From positions 56,184 through 120,183 of the forward strand of contig QKWP01000644.1 of NCBI GenBank assembly GCA_003550325.1: DNA of 64,000 bases, written 5' to 3'. A program made the translations under genes and the position numbers. The DNA comes from Gigaspora rosea. Taxonomy: Eukaryota > Glomeromycota > Glomeromycetes > Diversisporales > Gigasporaceae. The number at the start of each line of letters is the position of its first letter. Position 1 is the stretch's first letter. Below are positions 34,121 through 46,025 of the stretch, piece after piece. A model generated the notes under the pieces. It worked only from the letters and a program-made list of their open reading frames with translations, searched no databases and had not been told where the DNA came from.

Positions 34121-34898
34121 TTAATAATACTACCATTTCAAAATCGAGTTGGTACGAGAAATATTTAAGGATGTAAAGAAGTATTTATAAAGAATTTTTG
34201 CCAATGGCTCTATTATTCTATTTAAATGTCTATTAAGAATCTATTTATATTTAAACGATTTAATATCTTGACTCGCTCAAGTAACATTTCAATTATAAAT
34301 ATGACAGAGGACACTCGTTAATATCAGCCTCGTTAATATTAACATAAGCCATAAAGCAAAAAAATTTTCTATATCAAACTTCCCTAATCAATATCAACTT
34401 TAATATGATTTCTCATTAATTTCACTATCAACATGATATAAAATCAATCCAAATAGGTTGATATGTACGAAGCTTATCTTTGTAATTAGAAATAACTTAT
34501 CATAGTTAAGAGCTTCATCTCTCACTGTAAAGCCGATTCATGATGCCTCTTCTAAATTATTGTAGCAGATCGATGAGAGCAGTATGCGAAATGTAATCAA
34601 TTAATTAATGGCGCCTTTTAATCGTTTATGATAAAAGGCATATTTTATAATTCTTTTATCTCTAAAGCATGGCTTACTCCATAAATTGAAACAATAGTCT
34701 GCACAATTGACAGTTTACAAGAAGACAGTAAAATAAAGAATTATAATGTCCAAGATAATTAAACATTTCAGCAAGGCATTTATTTGGCAATGCTATCATT
34801 TTGAAAGGGTTACATCCGTTTAATAGGTGTAAATTTAGTTTTAATGTGATAAACCAGCTAAAATTCTAGCGAGTGCATGCATTTACGTACTCCCAGAT
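34121..34898. other. Non-coding right part of D1
   Basis: Shared with 60426-61116. It includes a run of ATCAACxT-rich degenerate units (34310-34450 and 60650-60780) that resemble GTTAATATCAACCT repeats. No gene. Confidence 0.5.
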
Positions 34899-35360
34899 TA
34901 GTGTTTCGGGCGAAATCCATTTTCAGAATCCGAAAGGCGAAACCGAAATGTTCCCAAAGGCGAAATAAATCCGAAATTTCCGAAATTTCCGAAATTTCCG
35001 AAATGGGCGAAACTTCCGAAACCTGGCGAAACCTCCGAAACCCGGCGAAACCGAAATGGCGAAATCTCCGAAACTATTCGATTTTTTTTTTTTTACTTTT
35101 TTGGAATTCTATTGTTCTATTATTTTTCTTGTACGCAGAATTATAAATTCATAATTTAATTTGTAATTACTACATTTGGTTTTCTTTATCTCTTATACAG
35201 TGCATAATAAGCAAATTTGCTTGCAAAAACATAGAAATATATGAAGTATACATACAGTACGAAGAAATAATACTAGGTAAATAACAATTTATATACTTTA
35301 AAACATTTATTTAAAATTTCCAGTATTTTAATCCGTTAACTCAATTTATTTCAACATTAA

Positions 35361-35601
35361 GGCCGTTTGAAGTTAATTTTATGGTTAACATCCCCCCCCT
35401 AAGCTGAAGTCTCCCCCACCCCCCGAAAACGAACAGCCGATCAAAACGCTGGATGACTCTCGCCAGTCACCTGATTTATATCAACCAATGAAATTAACCC
35501 ATATTTGTTCATTTTTATATGTTCGTTTCATTTTACCCCCCTCCCCCCTCCCGAGAGTCCTGGAAAAGTGATGTTAACCAAAGAATCAACTTCAAACAGC
35601 C
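35361..35601. mobile_element. PIF/Harbinger-like MITE, 241 bp
   Basis: Inverted ends ggccgtttgaagttaatttt, flanked by TAA at 35358-35360 and 35602-35604. The interior has C-rich CCCCCCCC and CCCCCTCCCCCCTCCC tracts, unusual for this region. Confidence 0.85.
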
Positions 35602-35656
35602 TAAAGAACCAAATTGTGAGATATGTCTTTAAAAAAATTTTATATAAGAAAATTTA

Positions 35657-36005
35657 GGCCACGCGAAGTTAATTTTTCGTTTTGCATAACCCGACCCGCC
35701 GACTCAATTTTTCCAAAAAAAATTTTTTTTTAAGTTCCTATTGTGACAATTATTCCATTTTTGCCATTTAATTTTTCTCCGGTGTCATCCGATGATGACC
35801 TTACTTTTCCTGGATTACCCGATAGGTCCAATAAAAAAAAATCAGATTCCATGTTATGCAAACCGAAGAATTAATTTTGCATTGCCTTAGATGTGAACAT
35901 GAATGAATTTAGACCACGCAAAGTTAATTTTTTTAAAAAAAAAATCCGCCGACCGGAATTTTGAAACCCCAGGTTATGCAAAACGAAAATTAACTTTGCG
36001 CGGCC
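35657..36005. mobile_element. PIF/Harbinger-like MITE, relative of 26747-27551
   Basis: Ends ggccacgcgaagttaatttt with TTA on both sides (35654-35656, 36006-36008). It contains an internal pair of terminus-like motifs around 35870-35930, suggesting a composite of two head-to-tail units. It carries the unoccupied attccatg site. Confidence 0.8.
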
Positions 36006-36564
36006 TTATAAGAAAAATCATTGTAGGATCTATCAATAAATCTTCCTGATTAGATAACTACACAATACTGTCATCCCGCGCGTTATCCATCACGTGATGC
36101 GTGGGATAATTCGGAGCCAATACCATAATTCCGCCGGTCCATCACTAAATAAATATTAGATAAGTTATTAGCATTAGGATTTGCAAAAATTATTTAAATG
36201 ATATTTATCGTTATCGCTATTCACATGTTACTGATATATGATATTTCGGACAAGTGAATATTTCGTGGGATCTGTTCACACCATCCCCCGAATTGAACTC
36301 ATACTCCGTTTCACTACGCTCTAGGTATTTTTTCCCAATAAAATTTCTAATATTAGATTTCGGAACTTTCGCCAGGTTTCGGTTTCGCCAATTTTCGGAC
36401 ATTTCGCCAGGTTTCGGACATTTCGCCAAGTTTCGGACACTTCGCCAGATTCGCCAGTTTCGGAATTATCGGATTTGAGGTCTTTGGGCGAAACCTATTT
36501 CGCCCTATTTCGGAAATTTCGCCTGGGCGAAATATATAATTTCGCCCGAAACACTATCCCAGAT

Positions 36565-36866
36565 GCCACGTCCATTTTACTTATTTGCGCGGGTAACACA
36601 AAATCCGTTTTTGTAGATAAACTAAGTGCGTGAGATAAAAAAATTTAGGGTTAGGGCCTTAGCGTTAGAGGCTATAGGGTTGGAATGATAATTATTATGT
36701 GTAAAACTTTATTCCTGTCATTTTTGATTAGTGCACCAAGATTGATTTAAATTGAGTTTCTTTTACGGATTCTTCGTCAGGCTGATCCGGAATAGTCAAA
36801 ATATGCACTCTCCGATTGGCTAATTCCTCTCCAAGAATTTGTATTACCCGCGCAAAAAAGTGGATG
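36565..36866. mobile_element. Short MITE, about 300 bp, AT-flanked
   Basis: Inverted ends share ATTTGCGCGGGTAA and a CGTCCA/ATCCA tip. Comparison with D2 (cagatatgacgcc at 62727) shows that removing this segment and one AT restores the paralogous sequence. No ORF. Confidence 0.65.
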
Positions 36867-37479
36867 CATATGATGCCTACGAGCTGTACCCTTTATTTGT
36901 TATATAACCAAAGTTAATGTTGTGAAACATTGCAATTCGTTTTTAAGGATGTAAGTACGTACGTAAATTATTGTCTATATCTGATATACTGGTTAACTTA
37001 TTTAACTTATTATATAGCATTACACATAATTTAATCACATCATGTCAAGTGAAGAAAACTTATCAAGTGTTTATGATAATCGATTATTAGATGATTCACA
37101 GAACTATTTAAACAATATTATCAAGGAATTATGTGATATGTATAATAAAGAAGTTATGAAAGTGCACAATATAGATTCAATTCTTTATTAATTAGATCAG
37201 TTTATGGCAAACAAGCGGCTAATTCCAGAAGAAATAATTAATTTATGTTTGGATAATCAAGAAAATCCGATTATTCAAACCAATCCTATAATTCAAAATA
37301 TTCTTGCATCTTGCTATATGCGTGGAAAATGGATTAAAAAGAATGAGAGCAAAGCATTTTTTTATTTTAAAAAATCTGCGGAGATGGAAAATTCGACTGG
37401 AATTGCTAGTCTTGGTAATTTTTATGAAAATGGAATAGGAGTTGAAAAAGATGAACATAAGGCATTCGAATATTACCAG

Positions 37480-38102
37480 TGTTACAAGCGGTATAGCCTT
37501 CTTAATATACCACTAGCAACATAGCACACGGCGACAGGGATCTTGTAGGGTCAGAGAAGATATGAAGCGGTGTGGAAGTGGAATGTTTCCTCACTGTGGC
37601 AGTTCGATATGTTTTACTCAAAGAACAGGAGTGTATTTAGTTGGGCAAAGATATATTTTATTTAAGTACGTTACAAGACTTTGCTACAAGACTATCTAAA
37701 GGTTTCTGTGCCTAAAGAATTCCTATAACTAAAGAATTGCAGGGAACAAATCCTAAAGTTAAGGAAGGGTAAAAGCTAGGGTTTATATATATTTTTAGAA
37801 ATATATTCGTGTAAAAGTATAAAAGTATAAAAGTATATAGATATAAAAGTATAAAGATGTAAAGGTATAAAAGTATAAAAGTATAAAAGTATAAAAGTAT
37901 AAAAGCATAAAGGTATAAAGGTATAAAAGTATAAAGGTATAAAAGTATAAAGGTATAAAGGTATAAAAGTATATGTTATACAAGTGTTAATCTATTATTA
38001 TCTACTTAACTATTAATTTGTTTCTAATAAACTATAGCTCATTTTAATCATAGAAACTTATAGAATCTAATGGTAATAAAACTAGGACTTCATTCTATAA
38101 CA
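37480..38102. mobile_element. Solo LTR, 623 bp
   Basis: Starts TGTTACAAGC and ends CTATAACA (TG...CA with inverted TGTTA/TAACA tips), flanked by ccag at 37476-37479 and 38103-38106. It interrupts a Sel1 repeat exactly between the Gln and Lys codons of EYYQ|KSAEMG. There is no internal retroelement coding, so it is a recombined LTR. The exact duplication may be 4 or 5 bp. Confidence 0.8.
37808..37978. repeat. GTATAAAAG-type short tandem repeat inside the LTR
   Basis: About 16 units of GTATAAAA/GTATAAAG in irregular order. The minus-strand frame over it (YFYTFILLYFYTF) is a repeat translation, not a gene. Confidence 0.85.
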
Positions 38103-39844
38103 CCAGAAATCTGCGGAGATGGGTAATTCTGCTGCGATAAATGACCTTGGAAATTGTTATGAAGATGGAATAGGAGTTGAAAAAGATGAACATAAGGCAT
38201 TCGAATATTACCAGAAATCTGCGGAGATGGGTAAATGCCGTTGCGATAAGGAGCCTTGGATATTGTTATGAAAATGGAATAGGAGTTGAAAAAGATGAAC
38301 ATAAGGCATTCGAATATTACCAGAAATCTGCGGAGATGGGTAATTCTACTGCGATAAATGACCTTGGATATTGTTATCAAAATGGAATAGGAGTTAAAAA
38401 AGATAAACATAAGGTATTCGAATATTACCAGAAATCTGCGGAGATGGGTGATGCCCTTGCGATTTATAATGTTGGAAATTGTTATCGTCATGGAATAGGA
38501 GTTGAAAAAGATGAACATAAGGCACTCGAATATTACCAGAAATCTGCGGAGATGGGTAATGCTGGTGCGATGAATGATCTTGGAAATTGTTATCGAAATG
38601 GGGTCGGAACACAAGTAGATATTCAAAAAGCCAATCATTGGTTTCAAAAAGAAAAATATAGTTATCAGAAAATGATAAAATCAATATATAAAGATCTTGA
38701 AATTGATGATATTGTAAAAAATTTATTAGACGATAAGAGATATCAATTAACATGGATTCCTTATGACGAATTTAAAGATATCAAAGAAATAGGAAGAGGT
38801 GGATTTGCTACTGTATATAGTGCGAGATGGATACGACGAATTAGGACATATTATTCAACAAATACATTCGCACTTAAAAAAATCAATAATCAAGAATATC
38901 AAGAATATTTAAATGAAGTATTTTATTTATTTTTTATTGATGTCTTATTAATTTTTTTTTATTTGCTAATGTATTTTTAAAGTTAAAAGCGTATTGTGAA
39001 ATTGGATACGAGAATCCATCATTTTTAAAATGCTATGGAATATCAAAAGATGAAAAAGGAAATTATGTTCTTGTTTTAAAATATGCTCGTATGGGTTCCT
39101 TAAGTGTTAATATTTGTAAAATATCGCAAATGGAGTGGAAATATAGGTTAAATTTACTGCTAAATATAAGTTTTGATCTCAAAGCGATTCTCCCAAGGTC
39201 TTATTCATCGAGACTTACATAGCGGTAATATTTTGCAAGATAATTTACATAGCGCGTACATTACTGACTTGGGACTTTCTATTCAATTCCATAAACAAAA
39301 AAATGATAAGGTTTTTGGAGTTATACCTTATGTTGCTCCTGAGGTTTTGAATAGTCAACCATTCACTCAAGTTGCAGATATTTATGCTTTTGGAGTCATC
39401 ATGTCAGAGATATCAACTGGACAAAGACCTTTCGATGGTGAACCATTTAATGAAAATCTCGCAATGAAGATATGTCATGGATCACGACCTAATTTTGCAC
39501 CCGGAACACCTGATTGCTATATTAAATTAGCAACGCGATGCATGGATTCTGATTTAAATAAAAGACCTACTGCAGAAGAAATTTATTTGATAATAAAAAG
39601 CTGGCTCAATGATATCAATTCTAAAAATATTAATTTATTTACTGAAAACTTGGATAGTAAAAACGATATTCAAAAACAGTTCTTAACTGCTAATATGCTT
39701 ACTAGTATATGTTCAAGCTTGCAAAAACACCCGAATAGTATGTACACCTCAAAATTCATCAATGTGCAAGAAATCACCGAAAAGTTATCAAAGACGGTCA
39801 TTATTAGTAAATCATTAGATAGCGTGGAAATTTCTAATGAGTGA

Positions 39845-40430
39845 TTTTCAACTAACACGAAAATTTCTCTTACTGATGTGTGAAATAACAACTCATTGGT
39901 TAATTTATGTAAATCAAAGCATGATATTTGACAAATCAAATCAATTAAATATAACGGTTTAAAAATGTTCGTACTTAAGTGTATTTTTTGAAGCAATTTA
40001 AGATAATTCTAAATTCAGTGACATATAACAATGTTAGGTAAAACTTATGAAAATAAATATAACTGCAACTCTACCTTCCTTTCCTGGTTTTACGTGACAT
40101 CATCGATCTCACATTTAATGTGATAAAACATTTTTATCTATTAATAATAAAAAAAAAAAAAATTAAAGGCAACGTCACGTATAATGCCCGAGTCTGAGAA
40201 AATCTTGATTCACTGTGTATTATTTGTTTGCAACTATAAAATTTAAACCATTGTTTAATGAAAGCCAAACATTTATAATATTCTTAAAAATGAATACATC
40301 TAAACTCTTCAAAATTAAATCTACTTTAAGCAAAACTACTACATTAAAAGTTAGAAAGACGAAGGCGTTCATTTTTTATGCTTCTGCAAAATTACCACTA
40401 CTATAATAAAAAAATACAACTAAAAAAATT
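39845..40430. other. Intergenic DNA
   Basis: Transcript 3' ends are expected here from both sides. 40290-40430 is shared with 49000-49090, marking the left part of the Kelch duplication. No gene of its own. Confidence 0.4.
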
Positions 40431-40434
40431 GTCA

Positions 40435-40785
40435 ATAATTGAGATTGAAATTGTTTCCGGTGTAGTAAGCGAAATGCAACTATCCAACGTATTGGCCCAT
40501 TTAAAATTTAATGCATCAAAAATTTAAGTATTGTTATTTAAGATTGTTTTATCGTATATTGTAAATTTACCTACAAAAAAAAGTGAATCAAAGAAGACAA
40601 TCTGTAAAAAAAAAATAATAATAAAATAAAATAAAAAAATTGCAATAATTGAGATTGAAATTATTTCCGGTGTATTGTAGTAAGCGAAATGCTTCTATCC
40701 AACGTATTGACCCATTTAAAATTTAATGCATCAAAAATATAAGTATTGTTATTTAAGATTGTTTTATCGTATATTGTAAATCTAC
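40435..40785 (-). repeat. Tandem duplication of a Kelch exon
   Basis: The last coding exon (FTIYDKTILNNNTYIFDA, FKWVNTLDRS) is present at about 40661-40785 and again in decayed form at about 40448-40570, with similar AAAAAA-rich intron sequence after each. The paralogue at 49115-49240 has one copy only. Confidence 0.7.
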
Positions 40786-42072
40786 CTACAAAAAAAGTGA
40801 ATCAAAGAAAACAATCTAAAAAAAAATAATAATATAATAAAATTAAAAACTAAGAAAACTAAGATCATGCTGAATTTACAATTATCTAATGTAATAATCA
40901 TAAAATCATCATATAATATTGCGGAATGACATGTAATTGATGTATATGGTGCACCAACAGTAGAATTATTAAGAATTGTCATTTAAATGGGTAAACATTA
41001 ATATCTAACATTGCAAGATCTGGATTTACTGCTTTGACCTTAGGCATTTTCGAGCCACCATATATTATAATTTTTGAATCTCGAGCTTAAAATAAAATCA
41101 AAAATTTTAAGTTTCTTAAATTTTTTTAACTAACAATATAATTATGTAAAGACCAAATACTATACTTAAAACATCAGAATGACCTGCACGGTGTCTGGAT
41201 TTATTAATATAATAAGTAAGCATTATAATTAATTTTTTATAAATTTTCATTATCGCTATTACTTACAACATTATACCAACTTAAGGAGTTGGTATCAAAT
41301 ATTAAAATCTAGATTTTTTGTATTAATTTGGCTAAATATAAACTTTTTCTAATAAATTTTAAAAAATATATGAATAAATATATAAAACATACTTCATTCA
41401 TATTAACATAGCTACTATCGTTATATGTGGCAACTGAACGACCATCAATGTAAGTGATATTCAAACCTTTAAGTAAGGTAGCAGTATATTCCTCCCTTGA
41501 AGTGGTAAGATTAATTGACAATCATGACATATTATTTGTGTAAAATATGGACATTTTATTGCAAATTTCACCGGACATGTTACGTACACCACCATATAAA
41601 AAAATTCTTCCAGTATTATCAATAATAGATTGTAACCCACTACATTCTTTTAAATTATCTATTCCTGTAATGTTTGGTGTTGTCCAACTTGAATATTTTA
41701 AGGAATATTTATATGCAATTGAATAATAGTTAGGATCTTCTGGTCGTTGGTCGAGATTATACATATTTCCACCAATTATAAAAATTGAAGAATTATCGAC
41801 AGAAACAATGAAGCACTAAACAAATAATTAAAAGGACTTCCTATTTGGTCTTTATGCCATGGAGGTGAACTAATGTCAAATGAACTTGATAACAAGATAT
41901 AATATTTCATTAGTGATGATTTCATTTCCATATTGTCCACCAAAGATATACCATTTAGAATTGTTAACTAAATATGCTCGTCTGAAGATATCGAGATGTA
42001 GGAATAAATTGACAAGAAACTAGAAAGATAGGCACAAAATATAAAGTACAAAAAAGTTTGGAATATTCATAT
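40661..42072 (-). pseudogene. Kelch-repeat protein gene, degenerate (copy 1)
   Basis: Minus-strand blocks in order: MNIPNFFVLYILCLSF at 42072 (hydrophobic, signal-peptide-like, then a stop); NNSKWYIFGGQYGNEIITNE; 41764-41309 with YKYSLKYSSWTTPNITG, IFLYGGV and NITYIDGRSVATYN; EILIFDTNSLSWYN with donor gtaagt (about 41270); RHRAGHSDVL; KIIIYGGSKMPKVKAVNPD; TILNNSTVGAPYT; the final exon FTIYDKTILNNN. The YGG/W spacing is that of Kelch blades. TGA replaces Trp at 41519-41521 and one G is lost near 40984 (FKWTILN in the paralogue). Probable secreted or membrane Kelch family; function unknown. Confidence 0.75.
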
Positions 42073-43277
42073 TGAATATAGAAAATATAGAATTGGAATA
42101 ACGATCATTATGGAAGTGAATTTTAAATGAAAGGCACCAGAAATCAGGGAAAATAACTTATCCAGGATTCCAACAATGATATTCTTAGAAATTTATTTAT
42201 ATTATGGTTAGTATATGATTACTGTTAGTTTATCTAGTAAACCATTCAAGAAAACATTTTATTACTTTATAAAGATGGGTTTAAACAAATTACACAATGC
42301 GAAATTGATGTCAAAAAAATCTTTAGTAAAATTGCTATAAGGTTACTTTTTGGAGGAATATTATATGATTTTTAAAAATTAAGTAATATAAATTAAGTGA
42401 TATTTTTATCGGAAATTTGCAATAAAGCACAATAGGCTAACAATCACGTAGTATATTTTTATTATTTTTTTAATACTACAATTGGTAATTATGCAATGTC
42501 AATAAATTATTTGATGAAATATAAAAATAAATAGGGTACCACTTACGCCTTGCAATTTTAATTAAATTTAGCTAAGGATTAAATTTAAAATTAGCATTTG
42601 ATTGACGCCAAGGGAAATAGTAATCAAATCATATAAATTTTATAAAATTAGGATCCGTCAAGAAAATTTTTATCAGGTATTATGATTTACTTAAATAAAT
42701 TATTATATATTTCGGTTAGCTGTATAATAATACTTTTTATCTGAATCCATGTGTGCCTTTTCCTTGGTATCAGCCATTTGAATATAATTTTTCATGAAAA
42801 GAATTAGATTATTATACGCACCAATTATGACAAATTAATTTTAATAAGAAAATTAAATGAGTACCAGAGAGAAAAACGTATGTATACAGTGAATAACAAT
42901 AATTTGGCAAATGATTATGTGCCATGGAGTGGAATGTATGGCCCAATAATAGTGTTATCCAGCAAAGACTCGTGGGGAGAGAGTTATCAGAGTTTTAATT
43001 TGAATAAAAATATGTTTACATCATAACAAATAAAAAAAAATTACAAGAAATAATTTCATGATCATATGAATTTGCCGGATAACAATGAATTCTTTTACAA
43101 TCGTAAAATTTTCTTTCGAAATATTATACTTAATAATCAAACAAAAAAACACTCATTTATTTTATTCTGGTTAACTCCTATTTCATTTTCTGAAACACTG
43201 CTATAATTAATCATAGTACAACAGATGTGTTTGAGACTAATAAAGAGAGAAATTAGTAAATCTATATAAATTAATTA
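42073..43277. other. 5' flank of Kelch copy 1 and intergenic DNA
   Basis: 42073-42740 aligns with 55337-55705 plus 57460-57765, i.e. with the second Kelch locus once its insertion is removed. The unoccupied site for that insertion lies near 42400. 42741-43277 has no recognised content. Confidence 0.55.
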
Positions 43278-43892
43278 TCCCTTAAACCATATAGCGTACA
43301 TATTTGTACACGAAAATTTTTAAAGCCTTATTGCATAAAATTTTATTAGGCTTTTACTCCCTACTTTCTAAGCTAAAATAAAAGCATGTCACATGTTAAA
43401 TACTATATAATTCCTATTTCATAAAATTTCTTTTATAATTTTTAAAAAATTAGTAATCTAATGTGGATCGTAATAGGATCGTAATAGGACTTTGATCTCC
43501 AAATTTAATACTAAAAAAGGAACACTTATCAAAATTCTTTCCAATCGTTATACACAGGTTTTTTTTATAATACAACATTAAAGTTGATTATAGATACTTC
43601 ATAACAACTTTATATAATATGTTTTTGAGGCAATGCTATAGAGATATGGCGGCCCCAAAGTTTGGTTCGCAAAGCATACTTCATGGCCATCAGCTAAAGT
43701 TTTACTTGATGTTTAGGCCATACGAAGTGATCCACACTGTGACTATGGAGTGTGCTGTGTAACTTGAGTTTATGAAAGTCATCATATCCAATTAGAATAG
43801 AGGTTTTATTAAAAAAATTTTTTTTAGAGCTTAATTTTCTTTTAAAAATTTTAGCGTACAAATATGTGCGCTAAAATATTCAGTTTAAGGGA
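43278..43892. mobile_element. MITE with TCCCTTAAAC termini, TA-flanked
   Basis: The left end tcccttaaaccatatagcg is mirrored at the right by a gtttaaggga end; the inverted similarity continues through ACATATTTGTAC and AAAATTTTTAAA (about 55 bp). TA at both sides suggests a Tc1/mariner-type target. No ORF. Confidence 0.7.
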
Positions 43893-43973
43893 TAGTTACG
43901 ATCGTAATTGATCATCAATTTGAATAACAGTATTCATCCTATATTTTTTTTATCATAATCGCTCAAAATTTTT

Positions 43974-44698
43974 GATCTGCTTGTGAATGAAGTCACAAGG
44001 CAGGTATTTATTGAGAGTCACCGGACTTTCCATGTGATGGCAGATCACAGACGAAATGGTATTTGAGTAACATGATGATCTGCATCAATTTCTTTGTTCT
44101 TTGAATTTTCTGCTCGACATTTGTGTTCAGCTATCCCATACTGTATTACGTAGTTTTGCATTAAAAGGACATGACTGTAGGTAGAAAGGTTGGTCATGAC
44201 TGTTGTGTGTGAGGAAGGGGCACACGACGAGACGAGCAATAATAATGATCCGCTTGTGAACAAAGTCACAAGGCAGGTATTTATTGCGAGTCACTGGACT
44301 TTCCATGTGATAGCAGATCAAGACGAAATAGTATTTGAGTAAAATGATGATCTGCATCGATCACTTTGTTCTTTGAATTTTCTGTTCGACATTTGTGTCC
44401 AGCTATCCCCCCACTACGCCCAAAAAAGAAAGAGGAAGAAGAAAGGAGTAAGGAAAAGGGGGCGATACATTACTACGGAGTCACTGGACTTTCTGAAAAA
44501 TGGGAAAAGAAACAAACAAAGAGATCAAAGTACTATATTCGAAAAGATCTGCTCACGTGATATCCCGCAGCTTGTTCTGCGACCCCATCCCATACTGTAT
44601 TACGTAGTTTTGCATTAAAAGAATGTGACTGTAGGTAGAAAGGTTGGTCACGACTGTTGTGTGCAAGGAAGGGGCACACGACGAGACGAGCAATAATA
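43974..44698. repeat. Two-unit tandem repeat, about 274 bp, second unit interrupted
   Basis: Unit 1 (43974-44247) and unit 2 (44248-44698) share GTCACAAGGCAGGTATTTAT, GGACTTTCCATGTGAT, CATACTGTATTACGTAG and GGGGCACACGACGAGACGAG. Unit 2 contains an extra purine-rich segment at about 44409-44583 (AAGAAAGAGGAAGAAG). The region immediately precedes the kinase gene. Short frames here are repeat translations. Confidence 0.8.
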
Positions 44699-46025
44699 AA
44701 TTGTTAAAACTAAAATAATACTATAACGTTTACATGTCGTCAGTATTTAAATTTTCAGAACAGTTAGAACAGCTTAAGATATATTTGAAAAATAACAATG
44801 TAAAAAATTTTGATTATTCTCAATGCAAAGATCTCAAACCAATCGGTGAAGATGGATTTGGAATCGTGCATTCAGCCACTTTCCAAGATAAAAAATATGC
44901 ATTAAAAAGTTTAAGAAAAAGTTTACAACTCCAAGAAAAAGATATTAGAGACTTTAAACGTGAGATAATGCTTTATTATTATTTGATTCTCAATATATAA
45001 GATTGTTAAATAACATATGCACATATAATATAGCTCGAAAATTTTTACAAAATTGATGATCATTCTAATGTCAAAATTCTACAGAATTCAAGAGGTAAGT
45101 AAACTTATTAAAAATTATGGTTAACAGAATTGCTTAATTTACGAATATTAAATTTTGATTTGCTGTATTCATTATAGACTCTAATGTTTTTTTATTTGTG
45201 TTACAACTTGCTGTTGGAGGAAACTTACGCGATTATCTCTTTGGAAAACATCAGATAATTTCTATGAAATCTCATGGCCAGAACTTTTCAAATTGCGAAT
45301 GATATTGCTAATGGATTAAACCATTTACATGACAATGGTATCATTTACCGGGATTTGGTAGGCTAATTTTTTTTTTAAAAAAAAGATTTAATTTCTCATG
45401 TAATTATACTCAAACTTTTTATTAAATTTACTAGCATTCTAAGAATATTTTAATATATGATAATAAAGCCTTGATTTCAGACTTTGGAATATCAAAGCAT
45501 ATAGACTATTCTACTTCTGGTCACAGATTAAAGGAATGATGGCTTATCTTGAACCACAATGTATTCTCCAATATAAAATAGATGACAATAAAAAAGTCTT
45601 TAAATGTGATGAAAAATCTGATATTTATAGCCTAGGTATGTTACTCTGGGAACTTACAAGTGGTGTCCCTCCATTTTATCATTACCCTGATTATAGCATA
45701 TATGAGAAAATTTTAAATTATCAAAGAGAAATGCCTATCTCTAAAACACCTTCAGACTACACAGATCTTTATAGAAAATGTTGGTCAACTAATCCAGATG
45801 AACGTCCTACTATGGGTAAAATTTTTAGAAACTCTTAACAATCTATCTAAAACAACTGATAACTTCAAGATGCAAAATAAAATAGGCAAGTTGTCAAATT
45901 TATCAGCAATGTTATCTAAGATTTATATTAATCTAACAATAATGGATCTGAATTTATACAAATTTCAAAGTTAATAAAGAAATTATTGTCAAACATCAAG
46001 AAACACTACAACGTATGTTTGAATA

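Larger units (their letters stand above)
31369..34898. repeat. Segmental duplication D1 (direct copy of 57770-61116)
   Basis: Long collinear similarity starting at TCGATATTTTxCxGTGTC. It includes a shared TA-flanked MITE, a zinc-knuckle remnant and an LRR remnant. D1 and D2 differ by private insertions: an AT-rich 25-bp tandem expansion here; a pogo-like MITE and a larger element in D2; an hAT-like element at the right end of D1. Confidence 0.85.
34899..36556. mobile_element. hAT-like element, non-autonomous, 1.66 kb, with nested MITEs
   Basis: Inverted termini tagtgtttcgggcgaaat with 8-bp duplications tcccagat at 34891-34898 and 36557-36564. The D2 paralogue has the site once, unoccupied (62724-62731). 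Both subterminal regions are arrays of GCGAAAC/CCGAAAT-type motifs in mirror orientation (34920-35075 and 36355-36540), typical of transposase-binding ends. The open frame 34877-35146 is the translation of this array (SEISEISE) and not a gene. No transposase is seen, and two MITEs are nested inside. Confidence 0.85.
37042..39844 (+). pseudogene. Sel1-repeat/protein-kinase gene, disrupted
   Basis: ATG 37042 opens MSSEENLSSVYDNRLLDDSQ. An in-frame TAA follows DSILY (about 37189), after which the same frame resumes. Sel1-like repeats of 36 residues (KSAEMGNSxAIxxLGxCYxN, then GIGVEKDEHKAFEYYQ) run from about 37360 to 38640, split by a solo LTR at 37480-38102. An extra A in ggtaaatgcc near 38232 shifts the frame. 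The kinase follows: IGRGGFATVY loop, FALKK lysine, a 65-nt intron (38918-38982), then LKAYCEIGYENPSFLKCYGI. A two-base loss near 39190 precedes HRDLHSGNIL, DLG (for DFG), APEVL and a C-terminal helix to TGA at 39842. Sel1 repeats form helical scaffolds; the kinase is tyrosine-kinase-like. DLG in place of DFG may weaken metal binding. Confidence 0.85.

Noticed and set aside
34877..36478. Frames at 34877-35146, 36217-36429 and 36254-36478
   Set aside because: They translate the GCGAAA/CCGAAA arrays at the ends of the hAT-like element.
37795..38753. Minus-strand frames across the LTR and Sel1 repeats
   Set aside because: Antisense shadows of the repeats (YFYTFILLY, YPSPQISGN); the plus strand carries the known motifs.
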